DNA of 14,408 nt from contig JAKAQU010000027.1 in NCBI GenBank assembly GCA_021819535.1, positions 1 through 14,408 of the forward strand, written 5' to 3'. Origin of the DNA: Pseudomonadota bacterium (GTDB lineage: Bacteria > Pseudomonadota > Alphaproteobacteria > Acetobacterales > Acetobacteraceae). The notes under the pieces were generated by a model that made no database searches, had not been told where the DNA came from, and saw nothing but the letters and a program-made list of their open reading frames with translations. This document shows, in pieces, positions 7,783 to 14,408 of this stretch. Every line of letters starts with the position of its first letter. Position 1 is the stretch's first letter. The position numbers and the translations under genes were made by a program.

Positions 7783-9096
7783 CTACTGGATCATATTGAT
7801 CGCGGTTTGCAGCATTTGCGACGCCGTGGTGATGGATTTCGCATTGGCGCTATAGGCCTGCTGAGCAACGATCAACTGCGTGAACTGGGTGGCGATATCC
7901 GTATTGGATTGCTCCACCGAGCCGACGACGAGGCCGCCGGCGCCGTTATTGTTGGGCGCCTGGCTGCTCGGGTTGCCGGAGCCGGCGGTCGCGGTGAAGG
8001 CCTGGCCGTTCTGGCTCTGCAATGCATCCGCGTTGTTGAACGTGGTGATCGGCACCTGTGCGATGGTCAACGACTGGCCGTTATTGTAATTGGCGACGAT
8101 ATTGCCGGTCGATTGGATGGAAATGCCGGTGAAGGCACCGGCGGGCACACCGTTCTGGCTGAAATTGAGCAGCGAATAGGTGGTGCCGGCATATTGGGTG
8201 ACGCCGTTGGCCTGGCCGAAATTGCCGAAATTCAAGCTGATCGGCTGCGTGCCGTTACCGAAATTGGCATTCACGGTGAGCGTCGCCGGCTGCCCAGAGG
8301 TATAGGTCGAGGCGGTGGTGCCGGTGCCCGCGGTGATGCCGCTGATGGTGCCGGGGGGAGCGGCGGGGTTGCCCGCCGTGGGACCGAAATCGACCGTCGC
8401 GGTGCCGATCGTCGCCGAGGGTGAATTATTGGGCGAGGATACCGTCACCTTCCATTGACCGGGCGTTGCCGTCTGCGCCCAGTTCAGGGTCAGCGTCTGC
8501 TGTGTCCCGAGCGCGTCGTAGATCTGCACCTGAGACGACATCGGCACGCCTGCGGTCGGTGTCGCCGGCAGGTTGGCGGAAAAATCGGCGCTCGAGGTCG
8601 CGACCGGATTGAACTGCGCCTGGTTGACCTGGATTGGCGCAAGTTGATTCTGATTGGCAACGCCCGTCGCCGAATTGACCGTCCAGCCTTGCAGATATTC
8701 GCCGGCGCTGTTCACCAGATAGCCCTGGTTGTTCATCGTGAAATCGCCGGCGCGGGTATAATATTGTAGCGGGTTGAAGGTCGTCTGGCCGCTGGCATTG
8801 GTGCCGTTGGCCTCGGCGACCGAGAAAAACCCCTGGCCGGAGATCGCCATCGCCAGGGGGTCGCTGCTCTGCGCGATCGTCCCCTGTACCTCGTTCTGGT
8901 AGCTCGGCAGCGCCACCACCGAGCCCGGTTGGTTTTGCGTCGCCGTGCTGTAGGTGAGGTAGTCGACGAAATTGGTGTTCACGCCCTTATAGCCGGTGGT
9001 CTGGCTGTTGGCGATGTTCTGGCTGATATTGCCGAACGCGTCGGACTGGGAGGTGAGGCCGCTGACGGCCGTGTTCAAGGCGCCGAAGATGGACAT
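7783..9096 (-). CDS. flgE: Flagellar hook protein FlgE
   Basis: The structural subunit of the flagellar hook, the flexible joint between rod and filament. The product has 437 residues, a normal size. The N-terminus shows LNTAVSGLTSQSDAFGNIS followed by QNIANSQTTGYKG, the rod/hook/HAP signature. SDPLAMAISGQGFF at about 78-91 and YYTRAGDFTMNNQGYLVN at about 112-129 are typical of hook and distal-rod proteins. The C-terminus has SVEQSNTDIATQFTQLIVAQ, then QAYSANAKSITTASQMLQ, the conserved hook-family end. AGGGG lies 6 nt before the ATG. It heads flgE-flgK-flgL and is preceded by a sigma-54-type promoter at 9165-9181, which predicts a leader of roughly 58 nt. FlgG or FlgF are ruled out by length and by the neighbours fliK and flgD. 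Confidence 0.95.
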   Translation of the reverse strand: MSIFGALNTAVSGLTSQSDAFGNISQNIANSQTTGYKGVNTNFVDYLTYSTATQNQPGSVVALPSYQNEVQGTIAQSSDPLAMAISGQGFFSVAEANGTNASGQTTFNPLQYYTRAGDFTMNNQGYLVNSAGEYLQGWTVNSATGVANQNQLAPIQVNQAQFNPVATSSADFSANLPATPTAGVPMSSQVQIYDALGTQQTLTLNWAQTATPGQWKVTVSSPNNSPSATIGTATVDFGPTAGNPAAPPGTISGITAGTGTTASTYTSGQPATLTVNANFGNGTQPISLNFGNFGQANGVTQYAGTTYSLLNFSQNGVPAGAFTGISIQSTGNIVANYNNGQSLTIAQVPITTFNNADALQSQNGQAFTATAGSGNPSSQAPNNNGAGGLVVGSVEQSNTDIATQFTQLIVAQQAYSANAKSITTASQMLQTAINMIQ

Positions 9097-9164
9097 GGTC
9101 TACCCCTTTTGCAGCTCCCGTCGGGATATGCGAGCGGAATCGCGGGAAACACGCGGGAAGCAAA

Positions 9165-9181
9165 AGCACGAACCGTGCCAA
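9165..9181 (-). promoter_or_regulatory. Sigma-54-type (-24/-12) promoter of flgE-flgK-flgL
   Basis: Read on the minus strand the site is TTGGCACGGTTCGTGCT. It matches the sigma-54 consensus YTGGCACG-N4-TTGCW at every fixed position but one (G for the first T of TTGC). The invariant GG (9178-9179) and GC (9166-9167) are separated by exactly 10 nt. The predicted start is near 9154, leaving a leader of about 58 nt before flgE. Sigma-54 control of hook genes is established for Caulobacter and several other alphaproteobacteria. Confidence 0.85.
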
Positions 9182-9207
9182 GCCCGCATCTGAGGACAAC
9201 GCCACCG

Positions 9208-9230
9208 AATGGCGGAAAAATGCCGCCATT
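9208..9230. repeat. Inverted repeat between the flgE promoter and the paired boxes
   Basis: AATGGCGG (9208-9215) and CCGCCATT (9223-9230) pair perfectly around the 7-nt loop AAAAATG. A second overlapping pairing is possible between TGCCGCC (9221-9227) and GGCGGCA (9241-9247). The cluster lies about 55-90 bp upstream of the predicted flgE start, between promoter and putative enhancer. It could be a protein site or a bend. It is not at the end of any gene, so a terminator is unlikely. Confidence 0.45.
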
Positions 9231-9268
9231 TCCCCTATCGGGCGGCATAAAACGCCACTATTCCCGAC

Positions 9269-9294
9269 GACCCGGCAGGGTTGACCCGGCAAGC
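9269..9294 (+). promoter_or_regulatory. Paired direct repeat GACCCGGCARG, candidate FlbD (ftr-like) enhancer
   Basis: GACCCGGCAGG starts at 9269 and GACCCGGCAAG at 9283, a direct repeat offset by 14 bp. The core CCCGGCAR is, from memory, the ftr element recognised by FlbD, the sigma-54 activator of Caulobacter flagellar genes. The pair lies roughly 127 bp upstream of the predicted flgE start and 150 bp upstream of the predicted fliK start, the normal range for a sigma-54 enhancer. Single copies of the core occur by chance in DNA this GC-rich (for example inside ileS and flgK). Two spaced copies in this position are more telling. Confidence 0.65.
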
Positions 9295-9403
9295 TTTGCC
9301 GCCTGCGTCAGGGGGGGCGGCTCATGGCGCGCGTCCAGCCCCCGATATCCCGAAATGCCGGCGCCTCCGCCTGATGGGAAGCCGCGGGCGCGCCGCCCAG
9401 AAC

Positions 9404-9420
9404 TTGGCCCGGGGTTTGCA
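9404..9420 (+). promoter_or_regulatory. Sigma-54-type (-24/-12) promoter of fliK-flgD
   Basis: TTGGCCCGGGGTTTGCA matches YTGGCACG-N4-TTGCW with one substitution (C for A inside GGCAC). GG at 9406-9407 and GC at 9418-9419 have the required 10-nt spacing. The predicted start is near 9431, giving a 38-nt leader to the fliK ATG at 9469. It is the divergent partner of the flgE promoter. Confidence 0.82.
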
Positions 9421-9468
9421 CCCTATCGCTTCGGTTGCGCCGTTCCGGCCAGCCCGAGAGGTATTCAT

Positions 9469-11457
9469 ATGCCGCCCGCTGCCCTGCCATTGCCGTCCCT
9501 GCCGCTATCCCCTGCGCCGGCGCTATCGGGCGCCGGGGCATCGCCCGTCAATGGCGCCTCATCCCCCGCCGCTGCGAACGCTTCCGGCACGGCGACACCG
9601 AATTTCACCGATCACCTCGACCAGGCGCAGGCGCAGTTCCCCCCGGTCGCGGGCCAGGCGCCCGCCAATCGCGCCGCAACCCCGCCGCCGGCAAAGCAGA
9701 GCACAAGCCCCGCCAAATCCGCGTTGCCCCCGACAATGACCGAGAAGGCGAGCGGGAGCGGTCTTCCGGTCACGGCGAAAATTACCCCCCCTCCCCTCGC
9801 GCCAGCCCTCGCCACCGCCGGGGGAGAGGCTCAGAAACCCGCCGAGCCAAAGCCCGCGTCCGCCGGCAATCCCTCTCAGCAGGGCGCGTCTCAGCCGCAA
9901 GACGCATCGGCCGCGGCATCGGCTCAGCAGATTTCGGCGTCCCACACCTCCGCCAGCCCGGCATTGGCCGAGGCCGCGCCGCCCACACCTTCGGGCACCC
10001 CGGCGGCACCCTCGGTCAATGCCCTTTCCATCGCCGCGGCATGGCATCAAGACACCGCCGCGACCGCGATCGCCGCCAAAAAGCGGCAGGATAACGGAGC
10101 CAAAACGGCTTCCCCCCCGGCCTCCGGCGCGCCGGCGACATCGCAGACGGCATCCTTAGTGCCCCCATCCCTCGCTGCGGCCCCGCCTCCGCCCGCGCCC
10201 CCTCAGGCCGAAAGCGTCAGCCCCCCAGTGGTGGGAGAGATCGCCATCGGGCGGAAGCCACGCATCGTCCCGACCGCGGCCACCACCGGAAACGCCGCCG
10301 ATGCCGCGCCCGCTGCCTCTGCCGGCGCCTCGGCAAGTGCTCAGGCCGCCGTGGCCGCGACCAGCGCGACCGCCGGCGCCGCCGCCGACATCGCGCCGAG
10401 CGGCACCAATCCCGTCAACGCTGCTGCGGGCAGCCATCCGGCCGCGCCCGCGGCGGCAAAATCCGCCCCGGTCGCACCCGGGCCCCAAAATGCACCGCCC
10501 ACCCCACAAGCGGGCGGTGCCCCCCTCCCCCCGAGCGCCAGCGTCACCTCCCCGGCGCCGCGCGCAACAGGGGCTGTCACGACCGCAGCGGGCGCGGCAT
10601 CGGGCCACACGGCAGGAAATACCGCCGTCGCCGGAAATAGCGGCGCCGGGACCAATAACGCCCTCCTCGCGGCACAGGCCAGCGCCTCCGCGCTCAGCCT
10701 GAACACCGTCCAGACCTCGCCTGCCGCGAGCCCGGCATCCGCCCCCCAGGCGGTGACCGCTCAAGTCACCAGCCAGATCGCGAGCCAGGCGCCGGCCGCC
10801 CTCGCCGCTTTTACCCAGGATCCGAATGGCGCCGCGCGGCTTACAGTGCAACTCCATCCCGAAAGCCTTGGCCAAGTACAGATCGCGCTCGTGCAACCGA
10901 AAACCGGCCCCGCCCAGGTGCAGGTTCTTGCCGAGCGCCCGGCAACCCTTGCCGCCCTGGTGCGTGATCAGGGACAATTGCAGGCCGCCCTCGATCGCGC
11001 CGGAATTCCCGGCGCCGCCGGCGGCCGAACACTGAGCTTCCACCTCGCGTCCGCCGGCGCCAGCACGCCGGCGAGCGGCCCGAACGCGACGACGACCAGC
11101 CTCGGAAGCAGTCTGGAAACCGGGTCTTCCGTCGCCAATCTGGCCAATAATGGCGCCGCCAACAGCGGCGCCGGCGACAATTCCGGCGGCCATCAGCCGC
11201 CATCCCAGACATGGGCCGGGCTTCAGGGCCGTGCGCCGTCACAGGCCGGGACCGATGCGTCCGGCGGCTCTGGCGCGTTTCTTGCTCAATCTGGTTTCGG
11301 CTCGCCGGGCCAGGGCGGCACCAGCCAGAGGGGCAGCGACCTCGCCGGCCAAGGTGGCCGCCGCGGCGCGGCAAGCAGCATTTCCGGCGGCGCCGGCGTG
11401 CTGTCGCCACTCGCCAACCCGTCCTGGTTCCGCGCCGGCCTCGATATCACCGCCTGA
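9469..11457 (+). CDS. fliK: Flagellar hook-length control protein FliK
   Basis: The molecular ruler that measures the growing hook and switches the export gate (FlhB) from hook to filament substrates. The product has 662 residues. Residues 1 to about 440 are low-complexity Ala/Pro/Ser/Gly with little predicted structure, as FliK rulers often are. The conserved hook-length domain spans about 445-528, with NGAARLTVQLHPESLGQVQI, then QVQVLAERPATLAALVRDQG and LQAALDRAGIPG. About 135 Gly/Ser-rich residues follow, ending NPSWFRAGLDITA. The frame is open upstream to 8929 only as antisense of flgE. The start at 9469 is fixed by GAGAGG 7 nt before it and the sigma-54 promoter at 9404-9420. flgD follows after 45 bp. 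Identification rests on the C-terminal domain and the context. Confidence 0.92.
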   Translation: MPPAALPLPSLPLSPAPALSGAGASPVNGASSPAAANASGTATPNFTDHLDQAQAQFPPVAGQAPANRAATPPPAKQSTSPAKSALPPTMTEKASGSGLPVTAKITPPPLAPALATAGGEAQKPAEPKPASAGNPSQQGASQPQDASAAASAQQISASHTSASPALAEAAPPTPSGTPAAPSVNALSIAAAWHQDTAATAIAAKKRQDNGAKTASPPASGAPATSQTASLVPPSLAAAPPPPAPPQAESVSPPVVGEIAIGRKPRIVPTAATTGNAADAAPAASAGASASAQAAVAATSATAGAAADIAPSGTNPVNAAAGSHPAAPAAAKSAPVAPGPQNAPPTPQAGGAPLPPSASVTSPAPRATGAVTTAAGAASGHTAGNTAVAGNSGAGTNNALLAAQASASALSLNTVQTSPAASPASAPQAVTAQVTSQIASQAPAALAAFTQDPNGAARLTVQLHPESLGQVQIALVQPKTGPAQVQVLAERPATLAALVRDQGQLQAALDRAGIPGAAGGRTLSFHLASAGASTPASGPNATTTSLGSSLETGSSVANLANNGAANSGAGDNSGGHQPPSQTWAGLQGRAPSQAGTDASGGSGAFLAQSGFGSPGQGGTSQRGSDLAGQGGRRGAASSISGGAGVLSPLANPSWFRAGLDITA

Positions 11458-11502
11458 CCCAATGCCCCGGAATAATTTTCGCCGATAGGAGTTGTTACCG
11501 CC

Positions 11503-12228
11503 ATGAGCGCCAGTGTCTCCACCCAACAGAACAGCGCCGCCGCTTCCGCCGCCGCGGCCAAGGCGGTCGCCGCCAATGCCACCGCCGCCAGCAGCGCGAC
11601 CAGTTCGAGCACCAGCGGGGGCAGCAATTCGCTCGCCTCTCTTTCGAGTAATTTCAATGATTTTTTGAATCTTTTGATGACCCAGTTGCAGAACCAGGAT
11701 CCGACCAACCCGATGGACTCCAACCAATTCACCAGCGAATTGGTGCAGTTCACCGGTGTCGAGCAGCAGATCAACACCAATGGCAGCCTGACCAAGCTGA
11801 TCCAGCTCACCCAGGGCGACGAAATGCTGCAGGCATCCTCGATCGTCGGCAAAACCGTCGATGTCAACACCAACCAGTTGCCGCTGCAAAATAGCAGCGC
11901 AACCTTGACCTTCACCGCTCCCGCCGCCGAGCCGGTCTCGATCGCGATCTACAATGCCGCCGGCCAGCAGGTGAACAATTACTCGCTCCAGGCGACACAA
12001 GGGGCCAATACCTGGACTTGGAACGGCCAGTCGAGCAGTGGCACGACGGTGCCGGACGGCGCTTATACGGTTGCGATTTATGGCGGCGCCAATGGCGCAA
12101 CGCCGACCGCGGTGCCGTTCATCGTGCAGGGCACGGTCACCGGCGTTTCCGCCCAAACCGGTGCCGTTGATCTGCAAATGGGCGGGGTGTCGACCAGCAT
12201 GGGCAATATCCAGCAGGTCGTGAACTGA
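11503..12228 (+). CDS. flgD: Flagellar hook assembly cap protein FlgD
   Basis: The scaffold cap that sits at the hook tip, directs polymerisation of FlgE and is discarded once the hook is complete. The product has 241 residues. An Ala/Ser-rich N-terminal 45 residues serve as the export region. The diagnostic segment at 54-90 reads FLNLLMTQLQNQDPTNPMDS then NQFTSELVQFTGVEQQ. The rest, about 110-241, is beta-rich with PAAEPVSIAIYNAAGQQV, TWTWNGQSSSGTTVPDGAY and a Val-rich end, matching the Ig-like and Tudor-like domains. AGGAG lies about 11 nt before the ATG. It is the second gene of fliK-flgD with no promoter evident in the 45-bp gap. It converges on rnd with only 23 bp between the stops and no clear terminator. 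Confidence 0.96.
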   Translation: MSASVSTQQNSAAASAAAAKAVAANATAASSATSSSTSGGSNSLASLSSNFNDFLNLLMTQLQNQDPTNPMDSNQFTSELVQFTGVEQQINTNGSLTKLIQLTQGDEMLQASSIVGKTVDVNTNQLPLQNSSATLTFTAPAAEPVSIAIYNAAGQQVNNYSLQATQGANTWTWNGQSSSGTTVPDGAYTVAIYGGANGATPTAVPFIVQGTVTGVSAQTGAVDLQMGGVSTSMGNIQQVVN

Positions 12229-12251
12229 GCGGCCGGGGCGGCGGGCGCGGA

Positions 12252-13445
12252 TCAGCCGGCGGGGACGATCGGCACCAGGGTGATCCGCTTGCCCGCGGTG
12301 CCGAGTGCCACCCGCCCCGCCTTGAGCGCCAGCGCCGCCTCGCCGAACACTTCCCGGCGCCAACCGTGGAGGGCGGGAATATCGGGCGTCTCTTCGGCGG
12401 CAAGGCGCTCGATATCCTCGCTCGAGGCCAAAAGCCGGGGCGCCACGTGGTGCTCCTCGCTCCGCGCCGCGAGCAGCACCTTGAGCAGCGCGACCAGACC
12501 CGGCGAGGGGCGCGGCCCTTCGCGCGGACGCGGTGCCTCGGGAAGGGCGGAATCCGGCAAGGCGGAGACGCCGGCGATCACCGTGAGCAATCCCTGGCCG
12601 CTCTTGCCCTCGGCGAAGCCTTTCGTCACCCCCCGCGCGCGCGACAGAGCTTCCGCCGTCGTGGGGGCGGAGGCGGCGATCTCCATCAATGTCTCGTCCC
12701 GGATCAGACGCTGGCGCGGAATGTTGAGGCGCAGCACTTCGCGCTCACGCCAGGCCGCAAGAGCCTGAAGCATGGCGAGAAAGCGGCGATTCGTGCTGCG
12801 CGGGCGGAGCCGCGCCCAGGCGGTTTCCGGGTCGGCGCGATAGGTTGCGGGATCGGCGAGTGTCGCCATCTCCTCGGCGACCCAAGCTTCCCGGCCATCG
12901 CGTGCAAGACGCGAGCGCAGGCGTTCGAACACCAGGCGCAAATGCGTGACATCGGCGGCGGCATAAGCGATCTGTGCCGGCGACAGCGGCCGCACCGACC
13001 AATCGCTGAAGCGATGCGCTTTGTCGATCTGCCCCTCGCCAAGGGCGGCCACCAGCGCCTCATACCCCACCTGATCGCCGAAGCCGGCGACCATGGCGGC
13101 GATCTGGGTATCGAAGAGCGGGGTCGGCACGGCGCCGAATTTGAGCACGAAAATCTCGATATCCTGGCGCCCGGCGTGAAACACCTTCAAAATCGCGGGA
13201 TTGGCGAGGAGCGCGCCGAGCGGGGCGAGATCGATACCCTCGGCCTCGGCATCGATGATCGCAACCTCGCTGGCACCAGCGACCTGAACGATACAAAGCT
13301 CCGGCCAATAGGTCCGCTCGCGCATGAATTCGGTATCGACGGTGATGAAGCTTTCACCCGCGAGGCGCGCGCAGAAAGCGGCGAGGGCATCACTCGTGGT
13401 GATGAGCTGCGGGGCGGGATGAAGCGTGCGGGACGGGCGGGACAT
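12252..13445 (-). CDS. rnd: Ribonuclease D
   Basis: A 3'-5' exoribonuclease that trims the 3' ends of tRNA precursors and other small RNAs. The product has 397 residues, normal for the family. The DEDDy catalytic set is complete: D37 and E39 in VDTEF, D95 in HAGRQDIE, and Y161 with D165 in YAAADV. The conserved SDWSVRPLSPAQIAY (147-161) precedes the last motif. An HRDC domain follows at about 210-285, with RRFLAMLQALAAWRE and IPRQRLIRDETL. A further basic C-terminal part of about 110 residues completes the protein. AAAGG lies 5 nt before the ATG. It is divergent from aspS across 124 bp and convergent with flgD. No operon partner is visible in this window. Confidence 0.95.
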   Translation of the reverse strand: MSRPSRTLHPAPQLITTSDALAAFCARLAGESFITVDTEFMRERTYWPELCIVQVAGASEVAIIDAEAEGIDLAPLGALLANPAILKVFHAGRQDIEIFVLKFGAVPTPLFDTQIAAMVAGFGDQVGYEALVAALGEGQIDKAHRFSDWSVRPLSPAQIAYAAADVTHLRLVFERLRSRLARDGREAWVAEEMATLADPATYRADPETAWARLRPRSTNRRFLAMLQALAAWREREVLRLNIPRQRLIRDETLMEIAASAPTTAEALSRARGVTKGFAEGKSGQGLLTVIAGVSALPDSALPEAPRPREGPRPSPGLVALLKVLLAARSEEHHVAPRLLASSEDIERLAAEETPDIPALHGWRREVFGEAALALKAGRVALGTAGKRITLVPIVPAG

Positions 13446-13486
13446 CGGCGCCTTTTACACAAGGGGCGCGGCATGGGAAAGCGGGC

Positions 13487-13515
13487 TTGACAGGCGGGCG
13501 GGCGCTGGCTTGTCT
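13487..13515 (+). promoter_or_regulatory. Possible sigma-70-type promoter of aspS
   Basis: A perfect TTGACA (13487-13492) is followed after 17 nt by TTGTCT (13510-13515), a poor -10. Alphaproteobacterial housekeeping promoters often keep a good TTGAC and tolerate a weak -10. The predicted start near 13522 would give a leader of about 48 nt. The evidence is only the -35 match and the position in the rnd-aspS divergent gap. Confidence 0.4.
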
Positions 13516-13527
13516 GCCGCGCCCTTT

Positions 13528-13544
13528 CGGCCCTCGCGGGGCCG
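13528..13544 (+). repeat. Small stem-loop in the aspS leader
   Basis: CGGCCC (13528-13533) pairs with GGGCCG (13539-13544) around TCGCG. It lies 25 bp before the aspS ATG. No T-box-like or other regulatory RNA features were recognised around it, so it may be incidental. Confidence 0.3.
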
Positions 13545-13569
13545 GAGATCATCGCCGAGGATCAACGCC

Positions 13570-14408
13570 ATGCATCCCTATCGCAGCCATCATTGCGCCG
13601 AACTCAGGGCCGGCGATATCGGCACGACCGTCCGGCTTTCCGGCTGGGTGCATGCCAAGCGCGACCATGGCGGGCTGCTGTTTCTCGATCTCCGCGATCA
13701 TTTCGGCCTGACGCAATGCGTGATCGCCCAGGATTCCCCTGTCTTTCCCGAGGCCGAGCGGCTGCGCGTCGAAAGCGTGATCACCATCACCGGCGAGGTG
13801 GTCGCCCGCGCGCCGGGAACCACCAATCCCAAGCTTGCGACCGGCGAGATCGAGCTTCGTGTCGCGACGCTTGAGGTGCAGTCGGCGGCCGATGTGCTGC
13901 CGATCCAGGTCGCGGGTGATGCGCAATATCCCGATGATCTTCGCCTCAAATACCGGTTTCTCGATCTCCGCCGCGAACGTGTCCATCGCAACATCATGCT
14001 GCGGAGCGCGGTCATCACCTCGATCCGTCGGCGGATGATCGCGCACGGCTTCACCGAGTTCCAGACCCCGATCCTGACCGCCTCTTCGCCGGAGGGCGCG
14101 CGCGATTTTCTGGTGCCGGCGCGGCTGCATCCGGGAAAATTCTACGCGCTGCCGCAGGCGCCGCAGCAATTCAAACAGCTCTGCATGGTCGCCGGCTTCG
14201 ACCGCTATTTCCAGATCGCCCCCTGCTTCCGCGACGAGGCCTCGCGCGCCGACCGCTCGCCGGGAGAATTCTATCAACTCGATTTCGAGATGAGCTTCGT
14301 CACGCAAGAGGATGTTTTTGCGGCAATCGAGCCGGTGATCGCCGGGGTGTTCGAGGAATTTGCCGCGGGGCGCGTGGTGACACCGGCGCCGTTTCCGCGC
14401 ATCCCCTA
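13570..14408 (+). CDS. aspS: Aspartyl-tRNA synthetase, cut by the right window edge
   Basis: A class II synthetase that charges tRNA-Asp; 279 complete codons of an expected 590 or so are present. The N-terminal OB-fold anticodon-binding domain spans about 1-110 with LSGWVHAKRDHGGLLFLDLRD. The catalytic domain begins with YRFLDLRRE, then TPILTASSPEGARDFLVP, ALPQAPQQFKQLCMVAGFDR, YFQIAPCFRDE and ADRSPGEFYQLDFEMSF, which is class II motif 2 with the SPGEFYQLD form usual in alphaproteobacteria. GAGGA lies 9 nt before the ATG. H33 (in RDHGG) and G83 (in APGTTNP) are the residues associated with non-discriminating AspRS, which also charges tRNA-Asn. Asparaginyl- or lysyl-tRNA synthetase is excluded by the RDHGG and QAPQQFKQ motifs. 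Confidence 0.96.
   Translation, partial: MHPYRSHHCAELRAGDIGTTVRLSGWVHAKRDHGGLLFLDLRDHFGLTQCVIAQDSPVFPEAERLRVESVITITGEVVARAPGTTNPKLATGEIELRVATLEVQSAADVLPIQVAGDAQYPDDLRLKYRFLDLRRERVHRNIMLRSAVITSIRRRMIAHGFTEFQTPILTASSPEGARDFLVPARLHPGKFYALPQAPQQFKQLCMVAGFDRYFQIAPCFRDEASRADRSPGEFYQLDFEMSFVTQEDVFAAIEPVIAGVFEEFAAGRVVTPAPFPRIP

Noticed and set aside
9121..9353. TCGGGATAT (9121-9129) and ATATCCCGA (9345-9353) as an operator pair spanning the hook control region
   Set aside because: The arms are over 200 bp apart and sit at unlike positions: downstream of the flgE start, but upstream of the fliK promoter. A 9-bp match over this length can be chance.
8929..9468. In-frame upstream extension of fliK
   Set aside because: The first half is antisense to flgE, and the rest covers the sigma-54 promoter and leader. 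The ATG at 9469 has a good ribosome binding site.
10156..11193. 345-codon open frame on the minus strand inside fliK
   Set aside because: Reverse complement of low-complexity Ala/Pro/Gly coding sequence; its Gly/Arg-rich translation is a by-product.

Overview
The window is GC-rich chromosomal DNA from an alphaproteobacterium. Gene content and protein signatures point to Rhodospirillales, and I tentatively suggest Acetobacteraceae. Supporting signs are strong G/C bias at third codon positions, an AspRS with the alphaproteobacterial motif-2 insertion, the ribF-ileS pairing, and a flagellar hook block preceded by sigma-54-type promoters with paired CCCGGCAR boxes like those bound by FlbD in Caulobacter. 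The placement is inferred from sequence features alone; no database was searched. I saw no mobile element, CRISPR array, tRNA or rRNA.

Layout. (1) 1-3735, minus strand: ribF (riboflavin kinase/FAD synthetase) and, 18 bp downstream, ileS (isoleucyl-tRNA synthetase), whose C-terminus runs off the left edge. (2) 3736-3986: divergent intergenic region holding three short perfect inverted repeats. (3) 3987-5123, plus strand: an outer-membrane OmpA-like protein with a signal peptide, a barrel and a peptidoglycan-binding domain. (4) 5124-9096, minus strand: the hook and hook-junction genes flgE-flgK-flgL, with 22 and 15 bp gaps. (5) 9097-9468: divergent control region of the hook genes. (6) 9469-12228, plus strand: fliK (hook-length ruler) and flgD (hook cap). 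(7) 12252-13445, minus strand: rnd (RNase D). (8) 13570 to the right edge, plus strand: aspS (aspartyl-tRNA synthetase), cut at codon 280.

How the genes work together. The five flagellar genes supply the hook (FlgE), its assembly cap (FlgD), its length control and export switch (FliK) and the two hook-filament junction proteins (FlgK, FlgL). They form two divergent operons that appear to share one control region: a sigma-54 -24/-12 element faces each way, and two direct copies of GACCCGGCARG lie between them, about 130 and 150 bp upstream of the two predicted starts. This is the most interesting structure in the window. The flanking genes are housekeeping (FMN/FAD synthesis, tRNA charging, RNA processing). 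Both boundaries of the flagellar block are convergent and very tight: flgL and the OmpA-like gene touch with no intervening base, and flgD and rnd are 23 bp apart. I found no new biological system; the window is mostly conserved core genes with an informative regulatory region.
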